A stretch of 64,000 nt of DNA from Herpetosiphon gulosus (GTDB taxonomy: Bacteria; Chloroflexota; Chloroflexia; Chloroflexales; Herpetosiphonaceae), in contig NZ_BAABRU010000011.1 in the NCBI RefSeq assembly GCF_039545135.1, positions 124,001 to 188,000 of the forward strand, in the 5' to 3' direction. Made by a program: the position numbers and the translations under genes. Below are positions 1 to 8,333 of the stretch, piece by piece (the stretch's first letter is position 1; every line of letters starts with the position of its first letter). The notes beneath the pieces are model-generated. The model did no database searches, had not been told where the DNA came from, and worked only from the letters and a program-made list of their open reading frames with translations.

Positions 1-1059
1 ACCTTCGAATGCAGTGTACAAGCCAGCACCGCTAACCTTGCCAATCGCCAAGATTGGTTGGGTTGAGTTGATAGTTGCTGAACCACTGAAGCCATTTGGT
101 GCCAAACCACATGGGTTGAAGCTAGCCTTAGCGCCAGCAGCAATCGTGGTTGCAGTTGACGTTACGTTGACTGGAGTGCTACCAGCGGTACCAACGTAAG
201 TAACGGTGACGCTTGCTGAAGCAGTACCAGCATTTTGAACTGCATAGAACGTAGTGGTTGCACCACTTGGAATAACCAAGTTACAAAGCGATGTTGCCAT
301 GAACACTTTGGTTGCAGCAGCGCTTGCTGGGAATGCTTGTGAAGCATAAGCCCCAACCCCGTTGGTTTGCAATTCAAGCGCCGTACCAACAGCGCTACCA
401 GGATTGGTGGTGCCAGTCTTGACAGCGGTTACCTTGACTGAACCGTTGAAGGTTCCGGTAAGAGCTGCAATCGTGCCAGCATCGTAGTAGACTGAGGTAT
501 TTGGCAATACGTTGGCTGGGTTAGCGGTGTGAACCACTGCGCCATTGGCTGGGTTAATAAATTGAACGGTGAAGTCGTTGGCAACTGAATCGGTGTTTTG
601 AATGACAAACTTGCTGGTGTAGTTAGCAAATGACTTCAAAACGGTTGGAATCAACACAACGTCTGATCCGCTTGAGAAACCATTTGACAATGGGCGGTTC
701 TTGACTTGTGAAGCTGCGGCTGGAATTTGCACCAAGGTCGCTGCAATTGGTTGGTCAGCTGAGATCACGGCTGAACCATTGAAGGTGGTTCCCAAGCCGC
801 TGACTGAGCCAACGAAGTACGAGCCAGCACCATTCTGAGCCAAGGTTGAGGCTGGGATGGCTGATGGTGTACCACTTGAGCTGTAAACGGTCAAGTTGAT
901 GTTAGCAGTGCCCGTACCAATGTTTTGGTAGGTGATCGAGGTGGTGAAGGCGGTTGCATAGGCGTTGGTTTGAGCTGATACGCCCCGACCGCCTACTGCA
1001 AAGATTGAAAGCAACAAGGCAACCATCATTGCCCGTACACGTAGCTTCGCAAACGTCAT
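1..1059 (-). CDS. Secreted repeat-containing surface protein, C-terminus outside window
   Basis: The minus-strand frame is open from an ATG at 1059 to the window edge (353 codons seen, end missing). AAAGGAG lies just upstream of the ATG. Residues 1-30 form a signal peptide (basic start, hydrophobic core, Ala-Gln cleavage region). The rest is Ser/Thr/Ala/Gly-rich and repeats a pattern roughly every 100 residues: a 'QN' strand phrase, then FNGSAVISADQPIAAT, FNGSVKV and FSGSATINSTQPILAI. This looks like tandem beta-sandwich domains of an extracellular or sheath protein. I do not recognise a named family, and no catalytic motif is visible. Confident as a gene; function unknown. Confidence 0.8.
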   Translation of the reverse strand, partial: MTFAKLRVRAMMVALLLSIFAVGGRGVSAQTNAYATAFTTSITYQNIGTGTANINLTVYSSSGTPSAIPASTLAQNGAGSYFVGSVSGLGTTFNGSAVISADQPIAATLVQIPAAASQVKNRPLSNGFSSGSDVVLIPTVLKSFANYTSKFVIQNTDSVANDFTVQFINPANGAVVHTANPANVLPNTSVYYDAGTIAALTGTFNGSVKVTAVKTGTTNPGSAVGTALELQTNGVGAYASQAFPASAAATKVFMATSLCNLVIPSGATTTFYAVQNAGTASASVTVTYVGTAGSTPVNVTSTATTIAAGAKASFNPCGLAPNGFSGSATINSTQPILAIGKVSGAGLYTAFEG

Positions 1060-1283
1060 TGATAAACTCCTTTGATAAGACCGCTAATTTACCTAAACGC
1101 TTTTAGGTATTCCCTTGTTATGCTGGCTATAGTATCACAAGATCCTAGGCTCATCGCAATACTCCATCTTGGCTAATCGGGGGATTATTGATCGGTTTAG
1201 TGGTTATTGCACTGGTTTGCTGATGAATTAACAGCATGGTATGCTTGGCAGCGGTTCGTTAACTATTGTTTTAGGAAGTTATT
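1060..1283. other. Divergent intergenic region
   Basis: This region separates the minus-strand secreted protein from the plus-strand methyltransferase, so it must hold promoters for both. Apart from the inverted repeat at 1091-1108 and the Shine-Dalgarno sequences I see no convincing -35/-10 pair. Confidence 0.4.
1091..1108. promoter_or_regulatory. Perfect inverted repeat in the leader of the secreted protein gene
   Basis: ACCTAAA-CGCT-TTTAGGT has 7-base arms around a 4-base loop, 32 bases upstream of the ATG at 1059. There is no T-run on the coding side, so it is more likely an operator or leader hairpin than a terminator. The regulator is unknown. Confidence 0.4.
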
Positions 1284-2003
1284 ATGGCAATTTTGCCAAA
1301 AATTTTGCGTCGATATGCCAAAAATTCGTCGCGCGTCTATCTTGAGCAGTTTGTGCAACAGGCCGCGCAAAGCTTGCAACCTGGTCAACGCATGCTCGAT
1401 GCCGGGGCTGGCGATGGGGCATATCAACGCTTTTTTAGCCATGTCACCTATGAATCAGCCGATTTTTGCCAAGTTGATAAGGCTTATGCGCCCATGACCT
1501 ATGTCTGTGATCTGGCGGCAGTTCCGGTTGAAGCTGAACGCTACGATTTGATTTTGCTGACTCAGGTTTTGGAGCATTTGCCCAATCCGCAACTGGTATT
1601 AACTGAGATGCTGCGGCTGCTCAAGCCCAATGGCACGCTCTGGCTCTCGGCTCCGTTGTTTTATGAAGAGCATGAGGTGCCTTTCGATTTCTATCGTTAT
1701 ACCCAGTTTGGCTTCAAGCATCAACTAACTCAGGCTGGCTTTCAGGTTGATCAAACCCAATGGCTTGAGGGCTATTACGGCACACTAGCCTATCAGGCGG
1801 ATTTAGCAGTACGAAGCTTGCCGTTGAATCCACGCTTGTATGGCGGTGGTTGGGCTGGTATTGGCGGGAGTTTTGCTGCGCTATTGCTCCGGCCATTGTT
1901 GGTGGTTACATCATTATTATTTAGTCGCCTTGACCTCCAATATAAATACACTGCTGCCGGAATGTGCAAAAATTATGCCCTAATCGCCCGTAAAAGTAGC
2001 TAA
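1284..2003 (+). CDS. Class I SAM-dependent methyltransferase (type 11 fold)
   Basis: 239 residues, with AGGAAG six to seven bases before the ATG. Motif I is MLDAGAGDGAYQRFF near residues 38-52 (SAM-binding glycine loop). An acidic strand end and the post-motif VLEHLPNP near residues 94-101 follow, then LLKPNGTLWLSAP, which is typical of Methyltransf_11 proteins. A hydrophobic stretch near residues 195-215 may be a membrane-associated helix. The substrate is not evident; a lipid, a quinone or a surface sugar are all possible. The next gene is also a methyltransferase, and both lie near the polysaccharide cluster, which makes a glycan-modifying role plausible but unproven. Confidence 0.8.
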   Translation: MAILPKILRRYAKNSSRVYLEQFVQQAAQSLQPGQRMLDAGAGDGAYQRFFSHVTYESADFCQVDKAYAPMTYVCDLAAVPVEAERYDLILLTQVLEHLPNPQLVLTEMLRLLKPNGTLWLSAPLFYEEHEVPFDFYRYTQFGFKHQLTQAGFQVDQTQWLEGYYGTLAYQADLAVRSLPLNPRLYGGGWAGIGGSFAALLLRPLLVVTSLLFSRLDLQYKYTAAGMCKNYALIARKSS

Positions 2004-2092
2004 ATCTCCACTAATCCTTTTGGGTTAATCAGGCTGTTTAAGCCTTGTTTAGAGGGGTTAATTTAAAATCAATCAGTAGGAGTAGTCGTATT

Positions 2093-2833
2093 TTGGGAAT
2101 CAAAACATCAGTCAAGAAATTTAAGTCAACGATCATCGATCGCTGGCAATTGAGTAGGCTCAATCGAGTTCAGCCAAAGCTGGTAACCACAATTACTCAT
2201 GTTCAGCACCACCATTTAACCTATCTTGATACCCAAGCCTTGATCGATCTTGGGCTGGCGGTTGCTCAACTCGAACAGCAAGCAATCGCTGGCCAAATGC
2301 TTGAATTAGGCTGTGCAGCAGGTGGCTCAGCAATCGTGATTACCAGTGTAAAAGCCAAATCACGCCCATTTGCGATTTATGATGTGTTTGGCATGATTCC
2401 ACCACCTTCAGAACGTGATGGTCAGGATGTCCATCGACGCTATGAAGTGATTAGCACTGGGAAATCACCAGGTATCGGCAATCGACGCTATTATGGCTAC
2501 GAAGAGGCGCTTGATCAAAAGGTGATTGCGGCCTTTGCTGAAGCTGGCTACCCAATTGAGCAGCATCAGGTAAGTTTGGTGAAGGGCTTATACGAAGATA
2601 GCTTGCAGATCGATCAGCCTGTGGCTTTGGCTCACATCGATTGTGATTGGTATGATTCGGTGATGGTTTGTCTTGAGCGGATTGTGCCCCACCTCGTTCA
2701 AGGTGGAATCTTGGTGATCGACGACTATACAAGTTGGTCGGGCTGTCGCCAAGCTGTTGACGATTTCTTCCGCGAGCACCAAGCTGAGTTTCGCTTTGAG
2801 CATAAAAGTCGTTTGCATATTACACGCCGCTAA
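2093..2833 (+). CDS. TylF/macrocin O-methyltransferase-like methyltransferase
   Basis: The frame is open from a TTG at 2045, but that codon has no Shine-Dalgarno. AGGAG at 2078-2082 lies ten bases before a TTG at 2093, which I prefer (246 residues). SAM-binding motif MLELGCAAGGSAIVI; IYDVFGMIPPP; metal-site-like AHIDCDWYDSVMVCLE; and GGILVIDDYTSWSGCRQAVDDFF. These match the TylF-like family (PF05711), which methylates sugar hydroxyls in macrolides and surface glycans using a divalent metal. It follows the previous methyltransferase by about 90 bases and is probably cotranscribed. Substrate unknown; the start is uncertain. Confidence 0.75.
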   Translation: MGIKTSVKKFKSTIIDRWQLSRLNRVQPKLVTTITHVQHHHLTYLDTQALIDLGLAVAQLEQQAIAGQMLELGCAAGGSAIVITSVKAKSRPFAIYDVFGMIPPPSERDGQDVHRRYEVISTGKSPGIGNRRYYGYEEALDQKVIAAFAEAGYPIEQHQVSLVKGLYEDSLQIDQPVALAHIDCDWYDSVMVCLERIVPHLVQGGILVIDDYTSWSGCRQAVDDFFREHQAEFRFEHKSRLHITRR

Positions 2834-2860
2834 ATTAATCTTATATGAGGGAGTTTTTCG

Positions 2861-3367
2861 ATGCGCAAAATAATTTTAGTAGGGCTACTAATCGGGGCTT
2901 TAGTTGGTTGTAGCGATACGAGTATTCCCCCTACCGTTAATAGTACATTGCCAACCGCTGTAGTCCCACCTACCCCCACTCGTAGCGACTTTGGGCAAGA
3001 TATTGATCTGACTCAAATTAAAGATCCTGAAAGTGGCCGAGCAACAGTTTTTGGCAATGTTAGTAACCCAACCAACAACCAACCTTATAGCCAGGTTCAG
3101 GTCCAATTGGCCGAAGCCTATGATAACGAAATCGGCGAAACCAATTTTGTGCTCAACACTGCTCAAAGCCCAATCACCTTTGCCGACGATCAGGGCGATT
3201 TTGTGTTTGAAAACATCCCACCTCATCGCTATGTGGTGGTGGTTGGTGATGTCTATAGCAATTACAAAATTTTGCTCGGCCCTGATCAAGTAACGCTCGT
3301 GATTGATGCGAAAGTTGATCAAAAGCTCGATTTAGGCCCACTTAAGGTTGATATTTTTGCTCCCTAA
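2861..3367 (+). CDS. Small lipoprotein with carboxypeptidase-regulatory-like domain
   Basis: 168 residues; GAGGGAG precedes the ATG. The N-terminus MRKIILVGLLIGALVGC is a lipoprotein signal peptide with lipobox LVGC (acylated Cys17). A Pro/Thr-rich linker follows to about residue 45. Residues 55-165 contain GRATVFGNVSNP and DDQGDFVFENIPPHRYVVVVGD, the sequence pattern of a CarboxypepD_reg-like beta sandwich. It is likely surface anchored, with a structural or binding role. Its last 26 bases overlap the 3' end of the convergent glycosyltransferase gene. Confidence 0.75.
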   Translation: MRKIILVGLLIGALVGCSDTSIPPTVNSTLPTAVVPPTPTRSDFGQDIDLTQIKDPESGRATVFGNVSNPTNNQPYSQVQVQLAEAYDNEIGETNFVLNTAQSPITFADDQGDFVFENIPPHRYVVVVGDVYSNYKILLGPDQVTLVIDAKVDQKLDLGPLKVDIFAP

Positions 3368-4508
3368 GCAAGCGCTCGTAGATTTCGCCATACTGGGCGG
3401 CAGTACCTTCCATAGTGAACTGCTGCCCCCATTCGTAGCCGCGCTGAGCCATCAGCGCCGTTTCTGTTGGATGTTCAAGCATCCAAATCATGGCCTCAGC
3501 TATGGCACTTGGGTTGTCAACCTCAACTAAAAGCCCAGTTTCGCGATCAACCACTTGCTCGTTATTACCGCCAATATTAGTGGCAATCACTGGTGTTCGC
3601 GCCGCCATTGCCTCTAAAATCACTGTGGCAAAGCCTTCCCAGCGTGAAGTTGAAACCAGCACATCAACTTGGCTGAGTACTTCGGGAATATCACCACGCG
3701 GGCCAAGGAATTTGATTGCATGCTCGATCGCTAAATTAGCCGTTAGTTGGCGAAAATTGGCCTCTTGTGTGCCTTCGCCTGCCAACCAAAACTCAGCCTC
3801 AGGGTATTGTTGTAACACTAAAGCCGCCGCCTGAATAAAAATATCTTGGGCTTTTTGAATTTCTAAGCGCCCAATCAATAAAAATCGTGGTGGGCTAAAT
3901 GGCATATGTTGTTTGGGCCGATTAAATTGTTGCAAGCGAGCCGAGGGTAAGCTATTTTGAATCACGGTCGCTGAACGCCCAAATAGCCGAGCCGCTTTGC
4001 GCTGATCAAGCATGGTTTTGGTTGCTTGGGAGATCGCAATTTCTTGACTAAATAGTTGGGTGTAAACAATATTCATCAAGCGCCGAACCATCGGGCGGGT
4101 TACCCACATTGAATTAACATGCAGGGTTCGAACAAGTTTAGGATAGTAGCTAGGGTGCAGTAATTTTTGCAAGCTAATGAAAAATTCCACTCGCTCAACG
4201 TGAGTATGAATAATATCAACCGCTTGTTCACGAATCAGATAATTCAGTAAGGTACTGAATCGCACCATATCGTAGCGTAATTTGCTACGTTCATGCACCA
4301 TAATCCGCGTTTCAATGCCTTCATCGGCCAAGGTTTTGAGCCAACGCTGCTCCGAAGGTGCATCAAAACGATGAATGCCACACAAAATTGGCCGAAAACG
4401 GTTTTTATCTAAAGCTCGCGCTACTTCAATGCCAAACAGGGCTGAGCCGCCTGCGCCTTCAGCACTGGCGAAACCGGTAATAATATGGGCGACAGTTATT
4501 TTACGCAT
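3342..4508 (-). CDS. Glycosyltransferase family 4, last gene of polysaccharide operon
   Basis: 388 residues from ATG 4508, eight bases after the stop of the preceding pyruvyl transferase gene. GAGGAG lies inside the end of that gene, about 16 bases upstream. An in-frame TTG at 4538 would extend it by ten residues but is less likely. It has a GT-B fold: N-terminal acceptor half (ITGFASAEGAGGSALFGIEVARAL), then the donor half with FLLIGRLEIQKAQDIFIQAA and the GT4 signature STSRWEGFATVILEAMAARTPVIATNIGGNNEQV. It transfers a nucleotide-sugar residue onto a lipid-linked glycan at the cytoplasmic face. Sugar specificity cannot be read. The 3' end overlaps the lipoprotein gene on the other strand. 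Confidence 0.85.
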   Translation of the reverse strand: MRKITVAHIITGFASAEGAGGSALFGIEVARALDKNRFRPILCGIHRFDAPSEQRWLKTLADEGIETRIMVHERSKLRYDMVRFSTLLNYLIREQAVDIIHTHVERVEFFISLQKLLHPSYYPKLVRTLHVNSMWVTRPMVRRLMNIVYTQLFSQEIAISQATKTMLDQRKAARLFGRSATVIQNSLPSARLQQFNRPKQHMPFSPPRFLLIGRLEIQKAQDIFIQAAALVLQQYPEAEFWLAGEGTQEANFRQLTANLAIEHAIKFLGPRGDIPEVLSQVDVLVSTSRWEGFATVILEAMAARTPVIATNIGGNNEQVVDRETGLLVEVDNPSAIAEAMIWMLEHPTETALMAQRGYEWGQQFTMEGTAAQYGEIYERLLREQKYQP

Positions 4509-4516
4509 ATAGGTTG

Positions 4517-5824
4517 CTACTTTGCTCCTCGTAACCAATCGCCAACCGCCGCCCGAATTTGGCTGGGTAGGCCTTCAAGTTGGCTTTGCAGTGCTGGAAT
4601 GCTGCTGTGCAAGATAGTTTTAATTGGGCCTTGGGCAGCCAAGGTTTGTTCAAAGGCACGAATAAGGTTCGCACTATCGATCGATTCGATCGGAATTTGA
4701 TAATCGGCCAAGCCTAGCATTTGCATCACGCCTGCCGATTTGTGCAAATAGCCAATTACAAAGCTAGGAGTGGTGGTGCTCAAGGCAAAAATCGCCGAAT
4801 GCAAACGGGTTGCAATCAGCAAATCAAGCTGGCTATACAGTTGCTTGAGCATGGCTGGTTGCAAGCGATCATCAATAAAGGTGATTGGGGTATCGGCTGG
4901 TAATTGGGCGATCAAGCGTCGCGCTACCACCCGATCATCCTCAGCCTGGCTGGCTCCAACACATTGGGCAAACAGCAAGATATGCACATCATCATGCTGG
5001 CCGATGTGCTGAATCAAATCAAGCAAGGCTTGCTCATAACGCTGGCCATGGCTAAACCCCGAGCCTGGGTGCTGAATCCCAAAATCCATTGCTGTGATGC
5101 CAACGACTAAAGCAGGGCGTTTGGCTGGTTGCCACCAACGCGCCAAATAGTGCTCGGCTTGGGTTGGCTCGACGGTTGGGCAGTTGAAGGCCACATCGGG
5201 CACAACAGGCACTGGCTGATTAATCCCAATGCTGTAGAGATAGTGTTGCGAACGTTCTTCGCGAGCATAGGCTAATACCGAGCGATTGACCAACCACGCC
5301 AAGAGCATTTGGTTGATTTTGCCAGTGACCGGGCCAAACGATTGCGGCAACATCACAAGCGGCTTGCTCATCAGCACTGGCAAGGCCACACCCAACCAAA
5401 CCCAAATATAGTTTAGGTCGAAGGCTTTGGTCGCATACAAATAGCCGCCACCAATCGCCGCCGTAACATCAGCTTCAAAATAGTGGTCGAGTAGTTCACG
5501 CCAAGCACTGGTTTTGGCGGGCTTGAGTTTGATGCGTGTCCAGCGATAGATTAGGCTGATGCTGACCAACCACATTGCTAGCCCCAGCATCAGCCATTTA
5601 CGCCGTGGCTTGGGCGCATCTTTGATCAAATTGGTTTTATGTTCATGGATCGACCGAATATAGGCTACATCAGCGGGTAGCCATTCGGGCGGATCAGGCT
5701 GATTGATCACATAACTCAGATCGGCATGGGGAAACGCTGCCCGTAAATGGGCCAACGATTGCTCAAGTAAGGCCAAATCGCCAGCATTTTGCGGCGAATG
5801 CGCATTTAATAATAAAACCTTCAT
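4517..5824 (-). CDS. Polysaccharide pyruvyl transferase family protein (CsaB-like)
   Basis: 435 residues. Its ATG overlaps the flippase stop in an ATGA junction (5821-5824), implying translational coupling. MKVLLLNAHSPQNAGDLALLE, AAIGGGYLYATKAF, LPQSFGPVTG, YAREERSQHYL and a C-terminal IATRLHSAIFAL fit PF04230 (compare GDxxI/GGG/ARE/RxH patterns in CsaB and WcaK). Members add pyruvyl ketals from phosphoenolpyruvate to sugars of exported polysaccharides, giving a negative charge. A hydrophobic stretch near residues 75-95 may be a membrane segment. Whether this protein pyruvylates, or is one of the family's other transferases, cannot be decided here. Confidence 0.82.
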   Translation of the reverse strand: MKVLLLNAHSPQNAGDLALLEQSLAHLRAAFPHADLSYVINQPDPPEWLPADVAYIRSIHEHKTNLIKDAPKPRRKWLMLGLAMWLVSISLIYRWTRIKLKPAKTSAWRELLDHYFEADVTAAIGGGYLYATKAFDLNYIWVWLGVALPVLMSKPLVMLPQSFGPVTGKINQMLLAWLVNRSVLAYAREERSQHYLYSIGINQPVPVVPDVAFNCPTVEPTQAEHYLARWWQPAKRPALVVGITAMDFGIQHPGSGFSHGQRYEQALLDLIQHIGQHDDVHILLFAQCVGASQAEDDRVVARRLIAQLPADTPITFIDDRLQPAMLKQLYSQLDLLIATRLHSAIFALSTTTPSFVIGYLHKSAGVMQMLGLADYQIPIESIDSANLIRAFEQTLAAQGPIKTILHSSIPALQSQLEGLPSQIRAAVGDWLRGAK

Positions 5825-7092
5825 CGCATCACTTTCTTATAGGTCAGCCATGCACCATAGCCATACGAGATAAACAGGGCAATTTCGGTGATCATGTTGA
5901 TAATTGCTACGCCATGCAATCCATATAACGGAATCACGACAAAATTGCCGAGAATGCTAATTGTGGCCCCGATTGTTTGCAACTTGACCCGCAATGGCTG
6001 CTGATCGTTGGAAACCATAAAAGTCGCCCAGCAGAAATTCAGGCTTTTGAGCAACGGAATAATCGCCATAATTTGCAACAACGGAATTGCAGCGGCATAT
6101 TGCGACCCATACATCAGGTTGATAATCCAATCGGAATACCAGGTAAGCAGCGCGAACCATGCCAAGCCGTAGAGGATGCTCAAGCCAATTGCCAAGCTAA
6201 TCACGCGGCGATAGAGTGGCGAGCGCGGTGGATGCTTGACGATCATTGGCAGCAAAATTTGGGCGGTAATGCTAGGCACTAAAAAGGTGTTGTTGATAAT
6301 CGCTAGTGGCGGTGCGTAAATGCCTGAATTAATCGTTGGCAGCAGCAAGGCGACCAAAAAGAGATCAACCCGCAAGGTCAAATAGGCCATTACCTCGGAG
6401 ACAAAGTAGAAACGGGCCTCGCCGATTGTATTGATCCATTGGCGTGGTTGCCAAACCCAGCGCAAAATGCCATGCAAATAGTAGACGCTCAGGCCAAAGC
6501 CCAAGGCTACCGCAATACAGCGATAGATCACCACCGTGGAAAATGGCAAGCTGGGGGTAAACCAAATTGGCACAAACAAACTAAATGCAACCAGAATTTG
6601 CAAACTTGAGGCTTTGAGTACCTGAATCGATGCTCGCAAAGCGGTATCAGCAGTGCCAACCAATAAATCGCCAATAATTCCAGCGCAGGCCAAGGCAATC
6701 AGGTGCGGGGTAAATTCTGGGCTACGCATGCTGACAAACGGTGCGGCGGCCAATAACAGGCCTGCTAACACAAATCCACGCAAGGCAAATACCCGACTTA
6801 CCGATTTATTGAGTTTCACTCGATCAGTGCTTTGGCGCAACAGCCAATTATCCAACCCCAAATTGGCCAGAATAATCAGTGGGTTGAGCAAGGCGTACAG
6901 CGAGTTGAACAAGCCATATTGCTCAGCCCCCAAGCGCCGTGCCAAAATAATTTGGGTAAAAATTCCCAACACCCGCGCCAGCATCACTCCGCCAACCCCA
7001 AAGCTGATCTGAAAAAGCCGAGCGCGTGGCAATTTGGCTGGGGCAGGGGCTTCGGCCACACTGGCTTGAGTTGGCGTAGATTCCTTAATCAT
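5821..7092 (-). CDS. Polysaccharide flippase (Wzx/MATE-like, oligosaccharide flippase family)
   Basis: 423 residues from ATG 7092, eleven bases after the previous stop. An upstream start at 7167 would overlap the preceding gene by 64 bases and adds an unlikely N-terminus. Hydrophobic segments spread over the whole length suggest 12 or so helices. FGVGGVMLARVLGIFTQIILARRLGAEQYGLFNSLYAL is the N-terminal signature of the polysaccharide biosynthesis/MOP flippase family. It probably flips the undecaprenyl-linked repeat unit made by the neighbouring glycosyltransferases. The alternating transferase and flippase genes support this. Confidence 0.85.
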   Translation of the reverse strand: MIKESTPTQASVAEAPAPAKLPRARLFQISFGVGGVMLARVLGIFTQIILARRLGAEQYGLFNSLYALLNPLIILANLGLDNWLLRQSTDRVKLNKSVSRVFALRGFVLAGLLLAAAPFVSMRSPEFTPHLIALACAGIIGDLLVGTADTALRASIQVLKASSLQILVAFSLFVPIWFTPSLPFSTVVIYRCIAVALGFGLSVYYLHGILRWVWQPRQWINTIGEARFYFVSEVMAYLTLRVDLFLVALLLPTINSGIYAPPLAIINNTFLVPSITAQILLPMIVKHPPRSPLYRRVISLAIGLSILYGLAWFALLTWYSDWIINLMYGSQYAAAIPLLQIMAIIPLLKSLNFCWATFMVSNDQQPLRVKLQTIGATISILGNFVVIPLYGLHGVAIINMITEIALFISYGYGAWLTYKKVMR

Positions 7093-7103
7093 TGCCCAAC
7101 TCG

Positions 7104-8333
7104 CTATTTGGTTGAGGCCGGGCCAAGTGGATGGTTCGCATAAGATTCCTCGTAGCCTACTCGCCAACGTAGCGCCAACGCCGACCAGGCATAGTCAGCC
7201 GCTCGTTCAAAGCAGGCTTGGCGATCAGCTTCGCTCCAGGTTGCGAGCACTGCTTGCAGAGTTTGGGCCAAAGCTAGTGCATCGCCAGCAGGAGCGATCA
7301 ACCGATCAGCAGCAAAATTCAGCACAAGCCGCCGATCGCCGACATCGCCAGTAACTGGGGGAATTCCCAAGGCCAAGCTTTCAAATAGCTTCAAGGGCGA
7401 GCGGGCTTGTGCCACCATATCATCATACACTGGATCAACCGTGACGTTGGCAAGCGCCATCCACAGAGGAATCGTGCGCCGATCTTGATGTCCAAGACAC
7501 AAGATCCGCTCAGTATAGCTATGTTCACGAATCCAATTCTGCACATAGCCAAGATCTTCGCCGCCACCAATTAACACCAGCCGAATTAGTGGATCATGCT
7601 TTAATTGCTGATCAAAAGCATCGAGCAGGAGGTTGATCGGGTGGTTGTGTAAGGCAATTGTGCCAACATAGGCGATCACCTGCATTCCATCCAAGCCCAA
7701 ACTTGTGCGCAAGCCTGCCAAAATTGCTGAATCTGGCGTTTGGAAGAGGCTCAGATCAACACCGTTGGGCACATAGACAATTTTGGCAACCCGTGCTGTG
7801 AGCATCCGCGCCGCCAAGGCTTGGGTATTGACGGTTACGCCTTTAGCCAAACGCGGCAAGAGCCATTGCCAAAAGCTAAAAACCATGCGCTGCGCTTGGT
7901 TGGTCAAACGATTGCTACCAACTTCATCATCATCGCAATCGACCCAAAAGCGTTGACCTCGCCCCAACAACACACCCAAGATCGCCGCCAAGCCATTGAC
8001 TGGCTGCGGTTTGCCAAGGTGGTAAATCTCAGCGGGCGAACAGAGAATGGCCCAAAGCATACCCAAGGTCGCAGTAATCAAGACCCATAACAATTGCAAG
8101 GGCGAAAATGGCAGTACCTCGCCATGACGTTTGCGCGAGTGCATCTGGCCAACATACCAAATTTCCACCCCGTCCTGTACAAAGCGACGTTGCTGGCATT
8201 GTGCCAAATCGGGGTGCAAAGCCAAGATGCGTATTTGATCGCCTTGGCGCACCAATTCCTTGGCCAGATTAAAGTAGCGTTGACCTGAAGGCCGTTCAAT
8301 GCCCATCGTGATCAGAAAAACGATCCGCCGCAT
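7104..8333 (-). CDS. Glycosyltransferase (GT4-like, GT-B fold)
   Basis: 409 residues. ATG 8331-8333 overlaps the previous stop by one base (TAATG). The N-terminal half (MRRIVFLITMGIERPSGQ, then NLAKELVRQGDQIRILALHPDL) includes an amphipathic or hydrophobic stretch near residues 88-105. The donor half has QVIAYVGTIALHNHPINLLLDAF, RLVLIGGGEDLGYV and SPLKLFESLALGIPPVTGDVGD, a GT4-type E-x7-E-like region. It presumably adds one sugar of the repeat unit. Acceptor and donor are unknown. Confidence 0.82.
   Translation of the reverse strand: MRRIVFLITMGIERPSGQRYFNLAKELVRQGDQIRILALHPDLAQCQQRRFVQDGVEIWYVGQMHSRKRHGEVLPFSPLQLLWVLITATLGMLWAILCSPAEIYHLGKPQPVNGLAAILGVLLGRGQRFWVDCDDDEVGSNRLTNQAQRMVFSFWQWLLPRLAKGVTVNTQALAARMLTARVAKIVYVPNGVDLSLFQTPDSAILAGLRTSLGLDGMQVIAYVGTIALHNHPINLLLDAFDQQLKHDPLIRLVLIGGGEDLGYVQNWIREHSYTERILCLGHQDRRTIPLWMALANVTVDPVYDDMVAQARSPLKLFESLALGIPPVTGDVGDRRLVLNFAADRLIAPAGDALALAQTLQAVLATWSEADRQACFERAADYAWSALALRWRVGYEESYANHPLGPASTK

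Noticed and set aside
4508-4538. TTG start for the last glycosyltransferase gene
   Set aside because: It would overlap the upstream gene by 22 bases; ATG 4508 fits the usual GT4 N-terminus better.
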